From: Streptomyces sp. Sge12
GTDB taxonomy: Bacteria; Actinomycetota; Actinomycetes; Streptomycetales; Streptomycetaceae
Length of the DNA: 64,000 nt
Assembly: GCF_002080455.1 (NCBI RefSeq)
Contig: NZ_CP020555.1
Location: forward strand, 3,534,001 to 3,598,000
Direction: 5' to 3'
Shown: positions 8,209 to 17,382 of the stretch, piece by piece
How the letters are laid out: each line of letters opens with the position of its first letter
Position numbering within the stretch: position 1 is the first letter of the stretch
Program-made: the position numbers and the translations under genes
Notes under the pieces: generated by a model
Databases searched by the model: none
Seen by the model: the letters and a program-made list of their open reading frames with translations, nothing else
Told to the model about the DNA's origin: nothing

Positions 8209-9939
8209 TCACCCCCCGTACAACCCCGCGATCTCCGACGCGTAGCGCTCCGCCACCACGCCCCGGCGGAGTTTCAGTGACGGCGTCAGGGTGCCCGTCT
8301 GGGGGGTGAAGTCCTCCGGGAGGATGTGGAAGGCGCGGATGCGGGACGGGCGGGAGACCGTGGCGTTGGCCTCCGTGACCGCCGCGTCGACGAGTGCGTG
8401 GACCGCCGGGTGCGTGGCGGGGGCGGGGCCCAGGTCGAGGCCCTCGCGGGTCGCCCACGCCGCGATCTCCTCCGCGTCCAGGGTGATCAGGGCGACCGGA
8501 TACGGACGGCGGTCTCCGATGAGGACCGCGCGGGAGACGTAGCGCGAGCGCTGGACGGCGAACTCCACTTCCGTCGGGGTGATGTTCTTCCCGGCGGAGG
8601 TGATGATCAGCTCCTTCTTCCGGCCTGTGATGCGGAGGAAGCCGTCGGCGTCCAGTTCGCCCAGGTCACCGGTGTGCAGCCAGCCCTCCGGGTCCAGCGC
8701 CCCGGCGGTCGCCGCGGCGTTGGCGTGGTAGCCCGGGAACACCATCGGCCCGCGCGCCAGCACCTCCCCGTCCGGCGCGATGCGCACCTCGCAGTCCGCG
8801 ATCGGTTGGCCGACCGTCCCGTGGCGCACCGCCTCCGGGTGGTTGAGGGAGATGACGCCGCCCGACTCCGTCATCCCGTACCCCTCGTACACGGAGATCC
8901 CGCAGGCCCTCAGCAGGTCCAGGGTCGCCGGGGCGATCGGGGCGCCGCCGGTCAGCGCCCACCGGAGCCGGCCGCCGAAGGCGGCGCGGACCGGGGCGTA
9001 CAGCGCCTTCTCGGCGGCCTCGTGCTCCGCCCGGAGTTCCTCGGGGAGCTTTCCGTCCGCCGCCAGTACGCCCACCCGTACCGCCGCCTCGAAGCGTTCG
9101 CGGCCGCCCTCCTGCGACTCCGCCAGCGAGAGCACCACCGAGTGCAGCTTCTCGAACAGCCTGGGCACGGACGGCAGATGGGTGGGGGCGACCTCCGCGA
9201 GCTCGGCCAGCACGTTCTCGATGCGGCCGCCGAAGTAGCACAGCTCGCCGCCCGCGATCAGGGTCGTGTACTGGATCAGCTGGGCCAGCATGTGCGCGAG
9301 CGGCAGGTACAGGTACGTCGAGTCGCCCGGCCCGCCCTTGATCAGCGGGACGGTGGCGTCCTGGATGGCCCCCAGGTTCCCGTGGGTGAGGCGGCACCCC
9401 TTCGGCGGGCCGGTCGTGCCCGAGGTGTAGACGATCGATGCGTCCGCCCCGGGGGTCACGGCCGACGCGCGGGCGCGCAGTTCGGACTCCGCCGCCGCGC
9501 CGGGCAGTCCGGGCAGTTCGTCCATCAGTACCACCGCCCGCAGCGCGGGCAGTTTCGGCCTCAGCGCCTCGACGCGGGCCGCCTGGCGCCCGTCGTCGCA
9601 GACCACGACCACCGCCTCCGAGTCCGCCAGGACCCAGGCGACCTCCTCCTCCCCCGCCGTCGGGTACACCGGTACGAGGACCGCCCCCGCCGCGAGCGCC
9701 CCGAAGTGCGTGTACGTCCACTGCGGCCGCGTCTCGGCCAGTACGGCGACCCGTTCCCCGGCGGCCACGCCCAGGCCGAGCAGCGCGCACCCGACGGCCC
9801 GCACCTGTGCGCCGAGTTCCCCGTACGTACGGGTGCGCCACCCGCCGTCGGGTGACCGGAACCGCAGGGCGGGCTCCGGCCCGTACCGCTCCTCGGTCCA
9901 CTGGGTGAACACCGCCAGCGTGCTCGGCCGATCGTTCAT
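8209..9939 (-). CDS. Long-chain fatty-acid-CoA ligase (AMP-forming)
   Basis: 576 residues, start ATG 9939 with GGGAGGG upstream. It is an ANL-superfamily adenylating enzyme of the FAA1/FadD15 type: the P-loop signature VYTSGTTGPPKGCRLTHGN near 168-186, the YGMTESGG adenine-binding stretch, WLHTGDLGELD with the ribose-binding Asp, and the hinge ITGRKKELIITSAGKN with the usual C-terminal domain lysine region. It activates fatty acids to acyl-CoA on the cytosolic face. It is divergent from an AraC-type regulator (10130) with only 190 bp between, which makes that regulator a likely controller. The smaller size compared with bacterial 600+ residue members is normal for actinobacteria. Confidence 0.92.
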   Translation of the reverse strand: MNDRPSTLAVFTQWTEERYGPEPALRFRSPDGGWRTRTYGELGAQVRAVGCALLGLGVAAGERVAVLAETRPQWTYTHFGALAAGAVLVPVYPTAGEEEVAWVLADSEAVVVVCDDGRQAARVEALRPKLPALRAVVLMDELPGLPGAAAESELRARASAVTPGADASIVYTSGTTGPPKGCRLTHGNLGAIQDATVPLIKGGPGDSTYLYLPLAHMLAQLIQYTTLIAGGELCYFGGRIENVLAELAEVAPTHLPSVPRLFEKLHSVVLSLAESQEGGRERFEAAVRVGVLAADGKLPEELRAEHEAAEKALYAPVRAAFGGRLRWALTGGAPIAPATLDLLRACGISVYEGYGMTESGGVISLNHPEAVRHGTVGQPIADCEVRIAPDGEVLARGPMVFPGYHANAAATAGALDPEGWLHTGDLGELDADGFLRITGRKKELIITSAGKNITPTEVEFAVQRSRYVSRAVLIGDRRPYPVALITLDAEEIAAWATREGLDLGPAPATHPAVHALVDAAVTEANATVSRPSRIRAFHILPEDFTPQTGTLTPSLKLRRGVVAERYASEIAGLYGG

Positions 9940-10129
9940 CGCATGCCCTCCCGCGGGTTGGTGGCCTGAGGCCGCCGGCTCCGGGGCCGGTGGCCTCCGC
10001 CCGCTCCGACGCTAGGCAGCCGGACCGCCGCCGCGGCATGACCGGAAGCGTCACCCCCACTGACCCGAGAGCTCATCCGTGCCTCCGCGTCCGTATCGCC
10101 GCGGGCCGGGGCGGGCTACCGTCGAAGCC

Positions 10130-11140
10130 ATGGGGAGGCGGACGGTCACCGTGCACCATGTACGGGCCCTGCTCGCGGGGGCCCGCGGCAGCGGCATCGA
10201 CACCGTGCCGCTGCTCCAGGAGGCGCAGATCCCGCCGCTGCTGCTGGGCGACGACCGGGCGCGGATCACGCCCGCGCAGTTCGCGCGGCTCTTCCGGGCG
10301 CTGTACCGGACCACGCAGGACGAGTTCCTCGCGCTGAGTCCGGTCCCGAGCCGCCCCGGCACCTTCGCGATGATGTGTTACGCCTCGCTCGGCTGCCGCG
10401 ATCTGGGCGCGGCCACGGAGCGGGCGGCCGCGTTCTACGGGCTGTTCCCCGGCGGGCCGGAGCTGGCGCTCGAAGTCGTGGGCGACGAGGCCCGGTTCAC
10501 CGTGCGCAACGAGTTCGCCCGGGACGAGGACCGGTTCCTCACGGAGTGCGTGCTCGCCATCTGGCACCGGCTGAGCAGCTGGCTGGTGGGCCGGCGCATC
10601 CCGCTCGCGTACGCCGCCTTCCGCTATCCCCCGCCGCCGCACCTGGAGGAGTACGAGACTCTCTTCGACTGCCCGGTGCGTTTCGGCGAGGACCGGACGG
10701 GTGCGGTCTTCGCCGCGCACTGGCTGACCGCTCCGCTCGTACGGGACGAGCCCGCACTCGACGCGATGCTCCGCCGCGCCCCCTTCGACCTGCTGTCCCG
10801 CCCGGAGTACGGGACCACGGTCGCGGAGCAGGTGCGCCGCACCCTGACGCAGCGGCTGCGCACGTCGCCGCGGCTGCCCGCGCTCGGGGAAGTGGCGGCG
10901 CGCCTCGCGGTGTCGCCGGCGACGCTGCGGCGCCGGCTCCAGCAGGAGGGGACGTCCTTCCAGCAGTTGAAGGACCACGTGCGCCGGGACGCGGCGATCG
11001 CGGGCCTCGCGGAGAGCGGGGAGCCGATCGCGGAACTCGCCGCGCGGCTGGGCTTCTCCGAGGACACGGCCTTCCACCGGGCGTTCCGACGCTGGACGGG
11101 CACGACCCCGGGGGCCTACCGGATCGCCTCGGGCGGCTGA
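10130..11140 (+). CDS. AraC-family transcriptional regulator
   Basis: 336 residues from ATG 10130; the frame opens earlier, but this start begins the conserved N-terminal region. The N-terminal ~190 residues match the Arabinose_bd-type ligand domain seen in OruR/ArgR-like AraC regulators. The C-terminal ~90 residues form a double helix-turn-helix: LGEVAARLAVSPATLRRRLQ for the first, and the family signature GEPIAELAARLGFSEDTAFHRAFRRWTG for the second (given in two parts: IAELAARLGFSED, FHRAFRRWTG). Members often control lipid, amino-acid or alkane use. Position between a divergent acyl-CoA ligase and a downstream secreted lipase suggests it regulates fatty-acid use; the ligand is unknown. Confidence 0.9.
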   Translation: MGRRTVTVHHVRALLAGARGSGIDTVPLLQEAQIPPLLLGDDRARITPAQFARLFRALYRTTQDEFLALSPVPSRPGTFAMMCYASLGCRDLGAATERAAAFYGLFPGGPELALEVVGDEARFTVRNEFARDEDRFLTECVLAIWHRLSSWLVGRRIPLAYAAFRYPPPPHLEEYETLFDCPVRFGEDRTGAVFAAHWLTAPLVRDEPALDAMLRRAPFDLLSRPEYGTTVAEQVRRTLTQRLRTSPRLPALGEVAARLAVSPATLRRRLQQEGTSFQQLKDHVRRDAAIAGLAESGEPIAELAARLGFSEDTAFHRAFRRWTGTTPGAYRIASGG

Positions 11141-11278
11141 GGCCGGGCCGGGCGCCCGCGGAGCGTGCGAGGGCGGGTCAGGAAAGGTGAGCTGTGCGGT
11201 CAGCGACCTTCCTACCGGTCGGTCACTACCTTCACCTCACCTACCCCGCACGGAACGATCCCCCTGGGAGAGCCGCCC

Positions 11279-12475
11279 ATGCGTTTGCCGATGCGCTTCC
11301 GAAGCACCCCCCTCGCCGCCGTGACCGCGCTGGCCGTCCTGACCGTCTCGGCGGCCGCGGTCCCCACCGCGACCGCCTCCACCCCCACCGCGACCGCCCC
11401 GACCGCCCCGACCGGCACCGCCCCGGGCGATGTCGTCAGCAGCGAGCCCTCCGCCTTCCACCCGCTGCCCGGCCAGCCCACCGGCACCCGGGCCTGGAAG
11501 ATCCACTACCGCTCCACCAGCGCCGACGGGGCCCCGAACATCGTCTCCGGCACCGTCATCGTCCCGCAGGACGGCCGCAGCGGGCCGCGCCCGCTGATCA
11601 CGTACGCCGTCGGCACGGTCGGGATGGGCGACTCCTGCGCGCCGAGCAACAACCTCCCCCACGGCACCGCCATGGAGGCCAACCTCATCCAGCAGCTCAC
11701 CCTGCGCGGCTGGGCCGTCGTCGTCACCGACTACGAGGGTCTCGGCACCCCGGGCGTCCACACCTACACCGTGGGCCCCTCCGCCGGGCACGCCGTCCTC
11801 GACGCCGCTCGCGCCGCCCAGCGGCTGCCCGGTGCGGGGCTGTCCGCGAACGGCCCGGTCGGCATCATGGGCTACTCGCAGGGCGGCCAGGCCAGCAGCT
11901 GGGCCGCCGAGCTGCAGGGCTCGTACGCCCCCGAACTCCAGGTCAAGGGCACGGCGACCGGCGGGGTCCCGGCAGACCTGCTGAAGGTGGCCGAGTTCAA
12001 CAACGGCTCCTACGGGTCCGGGCTCATCTTCATGGCGGCCGCCGGGCAGGACGCGGCCTTCCCGGAGCTGCGGCTGGACTCCTACCTCAACCCGCTGGGC
12101 AGGGCGCTGGTCGCCGGGATGAAGGAGAACTGCGTCGCGATCGACGCGATCGCCGGGTCCTTCAAGCGGATCTCCGACCTGACCACGCGCGACCCGCTCG
12201 CCCAGCCGGACTGGCAGGCCCGGCTGAACGGGAGCCGGCTGGGCGCCACGGCCCCGGCCGCGCCCGTGTACCAGTACCACGCGCTCGCCGACGAGCTGAT
12301 CCCGTACGGGGTCGGCCGCCGGCTGCGCTCCGACTGGTGTGCGCGGGGGGCGAACGTGGAGTTCGACACCGTGTGGGTCGGTGAGCACGTCAGCGGCGTG
12401 ATCACGCACTCCTTGGCGGCCGGGAACTGGCTGGCGGACCGCTTCGCCGGCCGCCCGACGCACCCCAACTGCTGA
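11279..12475 (+). CDS. Secreted lipase/esterase (secretory lipase family)
   Basis: 398 residues from ATG 11279, with GGGAGAG upstream. A Sec signal peptide (about 1-34, AVPTATA) is followed by an Ala/Thr/Pro-rich spacer and an alpha/beta-hydrolase domain of the secretory lipase (LIP) type. The nucleophile elbow is GYSQGG with S200; a late Asp near YHALADELIPY and the His in GEHVSG complete a plausible triad. It would hydrolyse acylglycerols or other esters outside the cell, feeding acids to the neighbouring acyl-CoA ligases. It ends facing the second ligase, across a shared terminator hairpin. Confidence 0.88.
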   Translation: MRLPMRFRSTPLAAVTALAVLTVSAAAVPTATASTPTATAPTAPTGTAPGDVVSSEPSAFHPLPGQPTGTRAWKIHYRSTSADGAPNIVSGTVIVPQDGRSGPRPLITYAVGTVGMGDSCAPSNNLPHGTAMEANLIQQLTLRGWAVVVTDYEGLGTPGVHTYTVGPSAGHAVLDAARAAQRLPGAGLSANGPVGIMGYSQGGQASSWAAELQGSYAPELQVKGTATGGVPADLLKVAEFNNGSYGSGLIFMAAAGQDAAFPELRLDSYLNPLGRALVAGMKENCVAIDAIAGSFKRISDLTTRDPLAQPDWQARLNGSRLGATAPAAPVYQYHALADELIPYGVGRRLRSDWCARGANVEFDTVWVGEHVSGVITHSLAAGNWLADRFAGRPTHPNC

Positions 12476-12482
12476 GCGCCCG

Positions 12483-12513
12483 TGCCCCGTCGGGTACCAC
12501 CCCCGACGGGGCA
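12483..12513. terminator. Bidirectional terminator between lipase and ligase
   Basis: TGCCCCGTCGGG (12483-12494) pairs perfectly with CCCGACGGGGCA (12502-12513) around a 7-nt loop, between two convergent stop codons at 12475 and 12561. Confidence 0.75.
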
Positions 12514-12560
12514 GGACCGGGTCCCGGACGGCACTCCTTGTCCATCGATCGGTCCGGGGG

Positions 12561-14453
12561 TCAGGCTTCCCGGGGGCCCCGGTACAGCTCCTGGATGCGG
12601 TCCGCGTAGTCCCGGGCGATCGCGCTGCGCCGGAGTTTCAGGGACGGGGTCAGGTGGCCGCGCGCCTCGGTGAAGTCGCGCGGCAGGATGGCGAAGCGGC
12701 GGATCGACTCGGCCCGCGAGACCAGCCGGTTCGCCTCGTCCACCGCCCGCTGGAGGTCGGCCCGCAGTTCCTCGTCCCGCACCAGGTCGCGGATCGGCAC
12801 GTTCTGCTTCTTGTGCATCTGGCGCCAGTGGTGGAGGCCGTCCGGTTCCAGGGTGATCAGTGCGGTGATGTACGGCCGGTTGTCGCCGACGACCATGCAC
12901 TGGCCGACCAGCGGGTGGGCCCGCAGCCAGTCCTCCAGCGGTGCGGGGGCGACGTTCTTGCCGCCGGAGGTGATGATCAGGTCCTTCTTGCGGCCGGTGA
13001 TGGTGAGGTATCCGTCGGCGTCGAGCTCGCCGATGTCGCCGGTGGCCAGCCAGCTCCCGTACGGGGCGGCCTGCGCGGCGTTCCAGTACCCGGCGAAGAC
13101 GTGGCCGCCGCCCAGCAGCACCTCCCCGTCGTCCGCGATCCGTACGGCTGTGCCCGGCAACGGCCAGCCGACGGTGCCGAGGCGGGGGCGCTGCGGCGGG
13201 GTCACGGTGCTCGCGCCGGTGGTCTCCGTCAGTCCGTAGCCCTCGAACACCTCGACGCCGGCGCCGGTGTAGAAGGCGGCGAGCCGTCGGCCCAGCGGCG
13301 ATCCGCCGCTCAGGACGTAGCGGACGCGGCCGCCGAGCGCCGCCCGGATCCTCCGGTAGACGAGCGGGTCGTACACGGACCGGGCCAGGCGCAGCCCGAG
13401 GCCGGGGGCCTTGCCCTCGGCGACCTCGCCGAAGCGCTGCGCGATGCGGGCGGCCCGGTCGAAGGAGGAGGCGCGGCCCATCTTCTCCGCGGTGGCGCGG
13501 GCGGTGTTGTAGACCTTCTCCAGTACGTACGGGATGGCCAGCAGGAAGGTGGGGCGGAAGCCGGCGAGGTCGGCGAGGAGGTCTTCGGTGCTGATGCTGG
13601 GCGCGTGGCCCAGCTTGACGCGGGCCCGCATGCAGCCGACGGCCACCATCCGCCCGAAGACGTGGCTGAGCGGCAGGAACAGCAGGGTGGAGGCGGGGTC
13701 CTTGCTGACGGACCGGAAGACGGGGTGCAGCAGCTCGACCGCGTTGTCCACCTGGGCGTAGAAGTTGCCGTGGGTGATCACGCATCCCTTGGGCTGTCCG
13801 GTGGTGCCGGAGGTGTAGATGAGGGTGGCGACGGAGTCCGGGGTGCGGGCGGTCCGCCGGTTGTGCACCACCGCGTCCGGGATGCGTTCCCCGGCCTTGA
13901 CCAGCCGGGCGATCGCGCCGGTGTCGAGTTCCCACAGGTGCGTCAGCCAGGGCAGGTTGCCGCGCTCGGCGCTGATGAGCCGGGCCTGTGCGGTGTCCTC
14001 GACGGCGCAGGCCACGGCCCCGGAGTCCTGGATGATCCAGCGCGCCTGGAGGGCGGAGGAGGTGGGGTAGATGGGTACGGTGACCAGCCCGGCGGCCCAG
14101 CCGGCGAAGTCGAGCAGGGTCCACTCGTAGGTGGTGCGGGCCATGATGGCGAGCCGGTCGCCCTCGCGGAGCCCTTCGGCGATCAGGCCCTTGGCGACGG
14201 CGAGCACCTGGGCCGCGAACTCCGCGGCCGAGACGTCGTACCAGACGCCCTCGTGGTCCTTGCGGGCGAGCACCGCCTCCCCGGGGGCCTCCCAGGCGTT
14301 CTGGAACGGCAGGTCCCCGAGGGTCCCCCGGTCCGGCGGCCGCACGAGCGCGGGCACCCGCACCTCGCGGACCACCCCGCCGATCACGGTCTTGACGGGT
14401 TCTACGGGTCCTACGGGTCCCACGGGACCGACCGGCTTCAGCTCGGCTTCCAC
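12561..14453 (-). CDS. Long-chain fatty-acid-CoA ligase (FAA1 type), second copy
   Basis: 630 residues from GTG 14453, selected because GAGGAGA lies 7 nt upstream. ANL hallmarks are all present: IYTSGTTGQPKGCVITHGN, YGLTETTGAST, WLATGDIGELDADGYL and ITGRKKDLIITSGGKN. It is longer than the ligase at 8209 and belongs to the same FAA1 branch. The extreme N terminus has a curious repeat of Gly-Pro-Val triplets (VGPVGPVGPVEPV) coded by a 9-bp DNA repeat, absent from the usual family start. It makes acyl-CoA for degradation or lipid synthesis. A candidate operator sits 30 bp upstream of its start. Confidence 0.92.
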   Translation of the reverse strand: MEAELKPVGPVGPVGPVEPVKTVIGGVVREVRVPALVRPPDRGTLGDLPFQNAWEAPGEAVLARKDHEGVWYDVSAAEFAAQVLAVAKGLIAEGLREGDRLAIMARTTYEWTLLDFAGWAAGLVTVPIYPTSSALQARWIIQDSGAVACAVEDTAQARLISAERGNLPWLTHLWELDTGAIARLVKAGERIPDAVVHNRRTARTPDSVATLIYTSGTTGQPKGCVITHGNFYAQVDNAVELLHPVFRSVSKDPASTLLFLPLSHVFGRMVAVGCMRARVKLGHAPSISTEDLLADLAGFRPTFLLAIPYVLEKVYNTARATAEKMGRASSFDRAARIAQRFGEVAEGKAPGLGLRLARSVYDPLVYRRIRAALGGRVRYVLSGGSPLGRRLAAFYTGAGVEVFEGYGLTETTGASTVTPPQRPRLGTVGWPLPGTAVRIADDGEVLLGGGHVFAGYWNAAQAAPYGSWLATGDIGELDADGYLTITGRKKDLIITSGGKNVAPAPLEDWLRAHPLVGQCMVVGDNRPYITALITLEPDGLHHWRQMHKKQNVPIRDLVRDEELRADLQRAVDEANRLVSRAESIRRFAILPRDFTEARGHLTPSLKLRRSAIARDYADRIQELYRGPREA

Positions 14454-14482
14454 GGCGCACTCTCCTCGGCTCGGCACGAGCG

Positions 14483-14495
14483 TTACCGCCGGTAA
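14483..14495. promoter_or_regulatory. Palindromic operator candidate TTACCGCCGGTAA
   Basis: A 13-bp dyad with 6-bp perfect arms, 30 bp upstream of the ligase start at 14453. Short TTACCG..CGGTAA palindromes are typical of TetR-family sites and several such repressors govern fatty-acid genes. The remainder of the 394-bp gap 14454-14847 has no gene I can support. Confidence 0.4.
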
Positions 14496-14847
14496 TCTAC
14501 GGAGCGGAAACCCGGCCCGACCAGCCCCTGGACCCGTTCTTCACGGACGCTCCACGCCACCACCCCACACTCCGGACGCAAGGACGGTCCGCACGCAGGC
14601 ACGCCCGTCAGGTCGGCCGCGGCAGCGCGTGCGGCCCGGGCGCGGCCTTCCACCGCCTGTACGGGACCCGCTGAGCGGTGTCGGACCCGCCAGGTAGCGT
14701 GGGGCCGCACGACAACATCGGCAGGCATGCGCTGGGGCAGGGCAGTGCCGCCCGAGGAAGGCGTCCGGGACCGCGCCGGACACGGAGCGGCCGCACGCCG
14801 CCCGGCTGTTGTCGTGTCCCACCCTCTGAGCAAGGAGCTCCACCAGC

Positions 14848-15648
14848 ATGTCCATACCGCCGCAGCCACCGTCGTCCCCCGGCCCGTACTCGCAGCCGGG
14901 AGGGTACGGATACCCGGGCCAGCCGGGCCAGCCCGGGCAGCCCGGGCCGTACGTCGGCGGCCCGCAGCCGGGCTGGTACGCACCGCAGCCGCAGAAGACC
15001 AACGCGCTGGCCATCGTGGCGTTCGTGATGTCGCTCGCCTGCGCGCTGCCCCTGGTCCCGCTGGTCCTCGGCATCGTCGCCCTCTCCCAGATCCGCACGC
15101 GCGGCGAGAAGGGCAAGGGCCTCGCCGTCGCGGCGATCGTGATCCACGGCGTGACCATCGCGTTCTACGGGATCTTCGTGATCCTCGGCCTCACCGGAGC
15201 GCTGGACGACACCCCGCCGAAGCGCGACAGCAGCGGCGAGGTCACCGAACCGGTCTCCGGCGGCGTGAACGACGTCCGCGAGGGGGACTGCTTCAACACC
15301 AGCGACGACCTGAAGGACTACCACGACGAGGAGGGCGGCCAGGCCGCCCTCTCCGTGCGCATCGTGCCCTGCGACCAGCCCCACAAGGGCGAGACGTTCG
15401 CCGTCGTCAAGCTGGACGACGGCGCGTACCCGGGCACGGACAAGATCGTCGCCATCGCCGAGGAGAAGTGCGGGGGACCGGCGTTCACCGCGTACGCGGG
15501 CGCCGACGTGAATCCCCCGGGGAAGCTGGAGATCTACTACTACTACCCGCAGGCCGGCACCTGGCTCCGCGGCGACCGCGAAATCAGCTGCTTCGTGGGC
15601 GACCCCAACGGCCCCACCACCGGCTCGATCCGGGTCACCGCCCCTTGA
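14848..15648 (+). CDS. DUF4190 / septum-formation-domain membrane protein
   Basis: 266 residues. A Pro/Gly/Tyr/Gln-rich cytosolic N terminus with PGQ repeats (about 1-48) leads into two closely spaced transmembrane helices with the DUF4190 pattern (about 52-110; LGIVALSQIRTRGEKGKGLA between them). The outside C-terminal part (about 130-266) has four cysteines and the GDCFN..VPCDQPHKGE pattern of the septum-formation (Septum_form) domain. Such proteins are common in actinobacteria, sometimes near Ser/Thr kinases; the exact role is not established. It ends 14 bp inside the convergent HTH pseudogene. Confidence 0.8.
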   Translation: MSIPPQPPSSPGPYSQPGGYGYPGQPGQPGQPGPYVGGPQPGWYAPQPQKTNALAIVAFVMSLACALPLVPLVLGIVALSQIRTRGEKGKGLAVAAIVIHGVTIAFYGIFVILGLTGALDDTPPKRDSSGEVTEPVSGGVNDVREGDCFNTSDDLKDYHDEEGGQAALSVRIVPCDQPHKGETFAVVKLDDGAYPGTDKIVAIAEEKCGGPAFTAYAGADVNPPGKLEIYYYYPQAGTWLRGDREISCFVGDPNGPTTGSIRVTAP

Positions 15649-16520
15649 GCAACGGCCGACGGCCACCAGGCCACCTCGGTCCCCGCACCACCCTGGTACC
15701 GGGTTCGGCCTCGGTATCCGGCTCGGCCTCGGTATCGGCATCCGGCTCGGTTTCGGCATCGGTCCCGGAATCGGCGTCGGCGTCGGCGTCGGCCGGCGGA
15801 CAGAAGCTGCAGCGTCCCGGTTTCGGGGCGCGGTGGCCGCGGTCGCAGCCGTCGCAGTTCTGCATCGGGTCCGGTGGTTTCATGTCAGGGCGTTCCGGGG
15901 CCTCCGGGACCGGGGGCAGGTACGGCGGGATCAGCTCGGCGAGCCGGTACGCGAGTACGGACGCGGGGCGCCGTATCTGATCGGGCAGGTCGGCGGACAG
16001 GCTCCGCGCGACCATCTCCGGACTGACCCCGCGCTCCAGCCAGGCCGATACGCCCGGCGCGAGCCGCCGTACGTCCCGCTCCGCCAGCAGCAGCCGAGGG
16101 TCCCGCCGCCGCAGGCCGGCGAGCAGATCGACCGCATCGGCGTGCAGGTGCTGCTGCTCGGGCGCAGCGGGGGCGTCCGGCACGGACACGGTTTCCGGCG
16201 CGGGTTGCGCCGCAAACTCGGGAGCAGGCACGGGAGCAGGCGCGTAGACCTCCTGCGGCTCCGACTCCGGCTCCGGCCGCGGCGAGTGCCTTGACGCTCA
16301 CCCGGGCCCCGGTGGGGAGCGACTGGATGTGCACCGCGACACCGATCGCCGTCGCCGACAACTGCCGGTGCTGGGCCAGCTGGTTGCCCACCACGGTGTA
16401 GTGACGGGCGAGCCGCACGTTGACGTGGATGACACCGGATCGGGGGGTCCCGGAGCGAAGTCGGGGCGGGGCGGTCAGGCGCGCGGTAAGGTGCTCGAAA
16501 GCCATGGGGGAAGGTTGCAT
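15635..16520 (-). pseudogene. Broken helix-turn-helix regulator (internal deletion and frameshift)
   Basis: The 5' part (from ATG 16505 or 16520) encodes a recognisable winged-helix N terminus, MAFEHLTARLTAPPRL.. to SLPTGARVSVKAL. In intact Streptomyces relatives this continues with the rest of the wing (ARFPEG..ALRELEAHGYL-like). Here, after codon VKALA near 16275, that part is missing and the reading frame changes. The C-terminal half (ADAVDLLAGLRRRDPRLLL, NCDGCDRGHRAPKPGRCSFC) is intact but in another frame, open down to 15635. An Asp/Glu/Thr-rich tail coded by hexamer repeats (15700-15790) replaces the usual short end. Seen: two half proteins in two frames. Inferred: loss of the DNA-binding wing, hence loss of function. 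Confidence 0.7.
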
Positions 16521-16759
16521 TCCTACTTGGTAGCCACGCGGAAGGGTTGTCTTCTGCTTGGTCAGGCCCTCGGCCGGGATTCGCACTCCCGCCGGGGGCC
16601 GCTTCATGTCCGGGGTACTTCGGGGCGAGCATATGCCAAGCAACCTGTAGCAAATCCAGCCCAGTTGGCACGATTCACCCGTCCGAGCAACGCGTGCCGG
16701 TTTGGTTTGGTGGGTTGGTCTTTTCCCCTGGTCCTTTGGGTCTTTACGCGTCGAGGCGC

Positions 16760-16787
16760 ACCGGGTCGCGGCTCCCCGCGACCCGGT
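16760..16787. promoter_or_regulatory. 12-bp hairpin in the gap before the type VII-like unit
   Basis: ACCGGGTCGCGG (16760-16771) pairs with CCGCGACCCGGT (16776-16787) around a 4-nt loop, about 150 bp before the ATG at 16936. No T-run follows. The 415-bp gap 16521-16935 also contains a T/G-rich stretch (16700-16745) that may hold a promoter; no gene is visible. Confidence 0.45.
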
Positions 16788-16935
16788 CGCACGGCCGCAG
16801 GAGGGGTCGCGGCGCGGGTGCAGACGTACATCTCCGGGCGGCACGACGCGGAACCGCACGATCCTCTTCCACGTCTTTCATGAACATGATCTGTCGGATC
16901 CGATCATGTCCTGTCGTCAACCACCCAGGGGACAC

Positions 16936-17382
16936 ATGTCGTTCGACGCGGAATGGGCGCAGCACAAGGCCTCCGTACTCGCGCAGCAGCCGTCGCCCGC
17001 CCTGCGCCTCGCCTCCGCCCCGGCCGACGGCGGCGTACAGGGGAGCCCGGCCGGGACGCTGGTGGCCGGGGCCGCCTCCATCAACGGCAACGCCAACCTG
17101 CTGATCGAGATCGCTGCGCTCCTCCACGAGGGCCGCCCCGACGGTGACGCGAGCACCATGGCGCGCGCCCCGCGGGCGCACGCCGACGTCTCGGCGGAGG
17201 TGCTGCGCTTCGCCCGGTTCGCCGACGACCAGTTCAAGGACACGGTCAACCTGTTCGCCGCCCTGGCCACGCGCCTGAAGACGGCCGGTACCGACTTCGC
17301 TCAGGTGGACGACGGCACAGCACGCTCCTTCCTCGCGGGCCTGCTGGAGTCGGGTCAGTACGTGAAGCCGGAGGCCAAGTGA
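16936..17382 (+). CDS. Small helical protein, candidate type VII secretion-type partner
   Basis: 148 residues from ATG 16936 with AGGGGA 4-9 nt upstream. No signal peptide, no cysteine, mostly predicted amphipathic helix (about 45-145), alanine-rich. Size, lack of a signal peptide and tandem position before a longer helical protein resemble the small WXG100/ESX-like partners, though a clear central W-x-G is absent. Stop codon overlaps the next start by 4 bp (GTGA), so the two are translationally coupled. I do not recognise a named family, and the type VII link is inferred. Confidence 0.6.
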   Translation: MSFDAEWAQHKASVLAQQPSPALRLASAPADGGVQGSPAGTLVAGAASINGNANLLIEIAALLHEGRPDGDASTMARAPRAHADVSAEVLRFARFADDQFKDTVNLFAALATRLKTAGTDFAQVDDGTARSFLAGLLESGQYVKPEAK

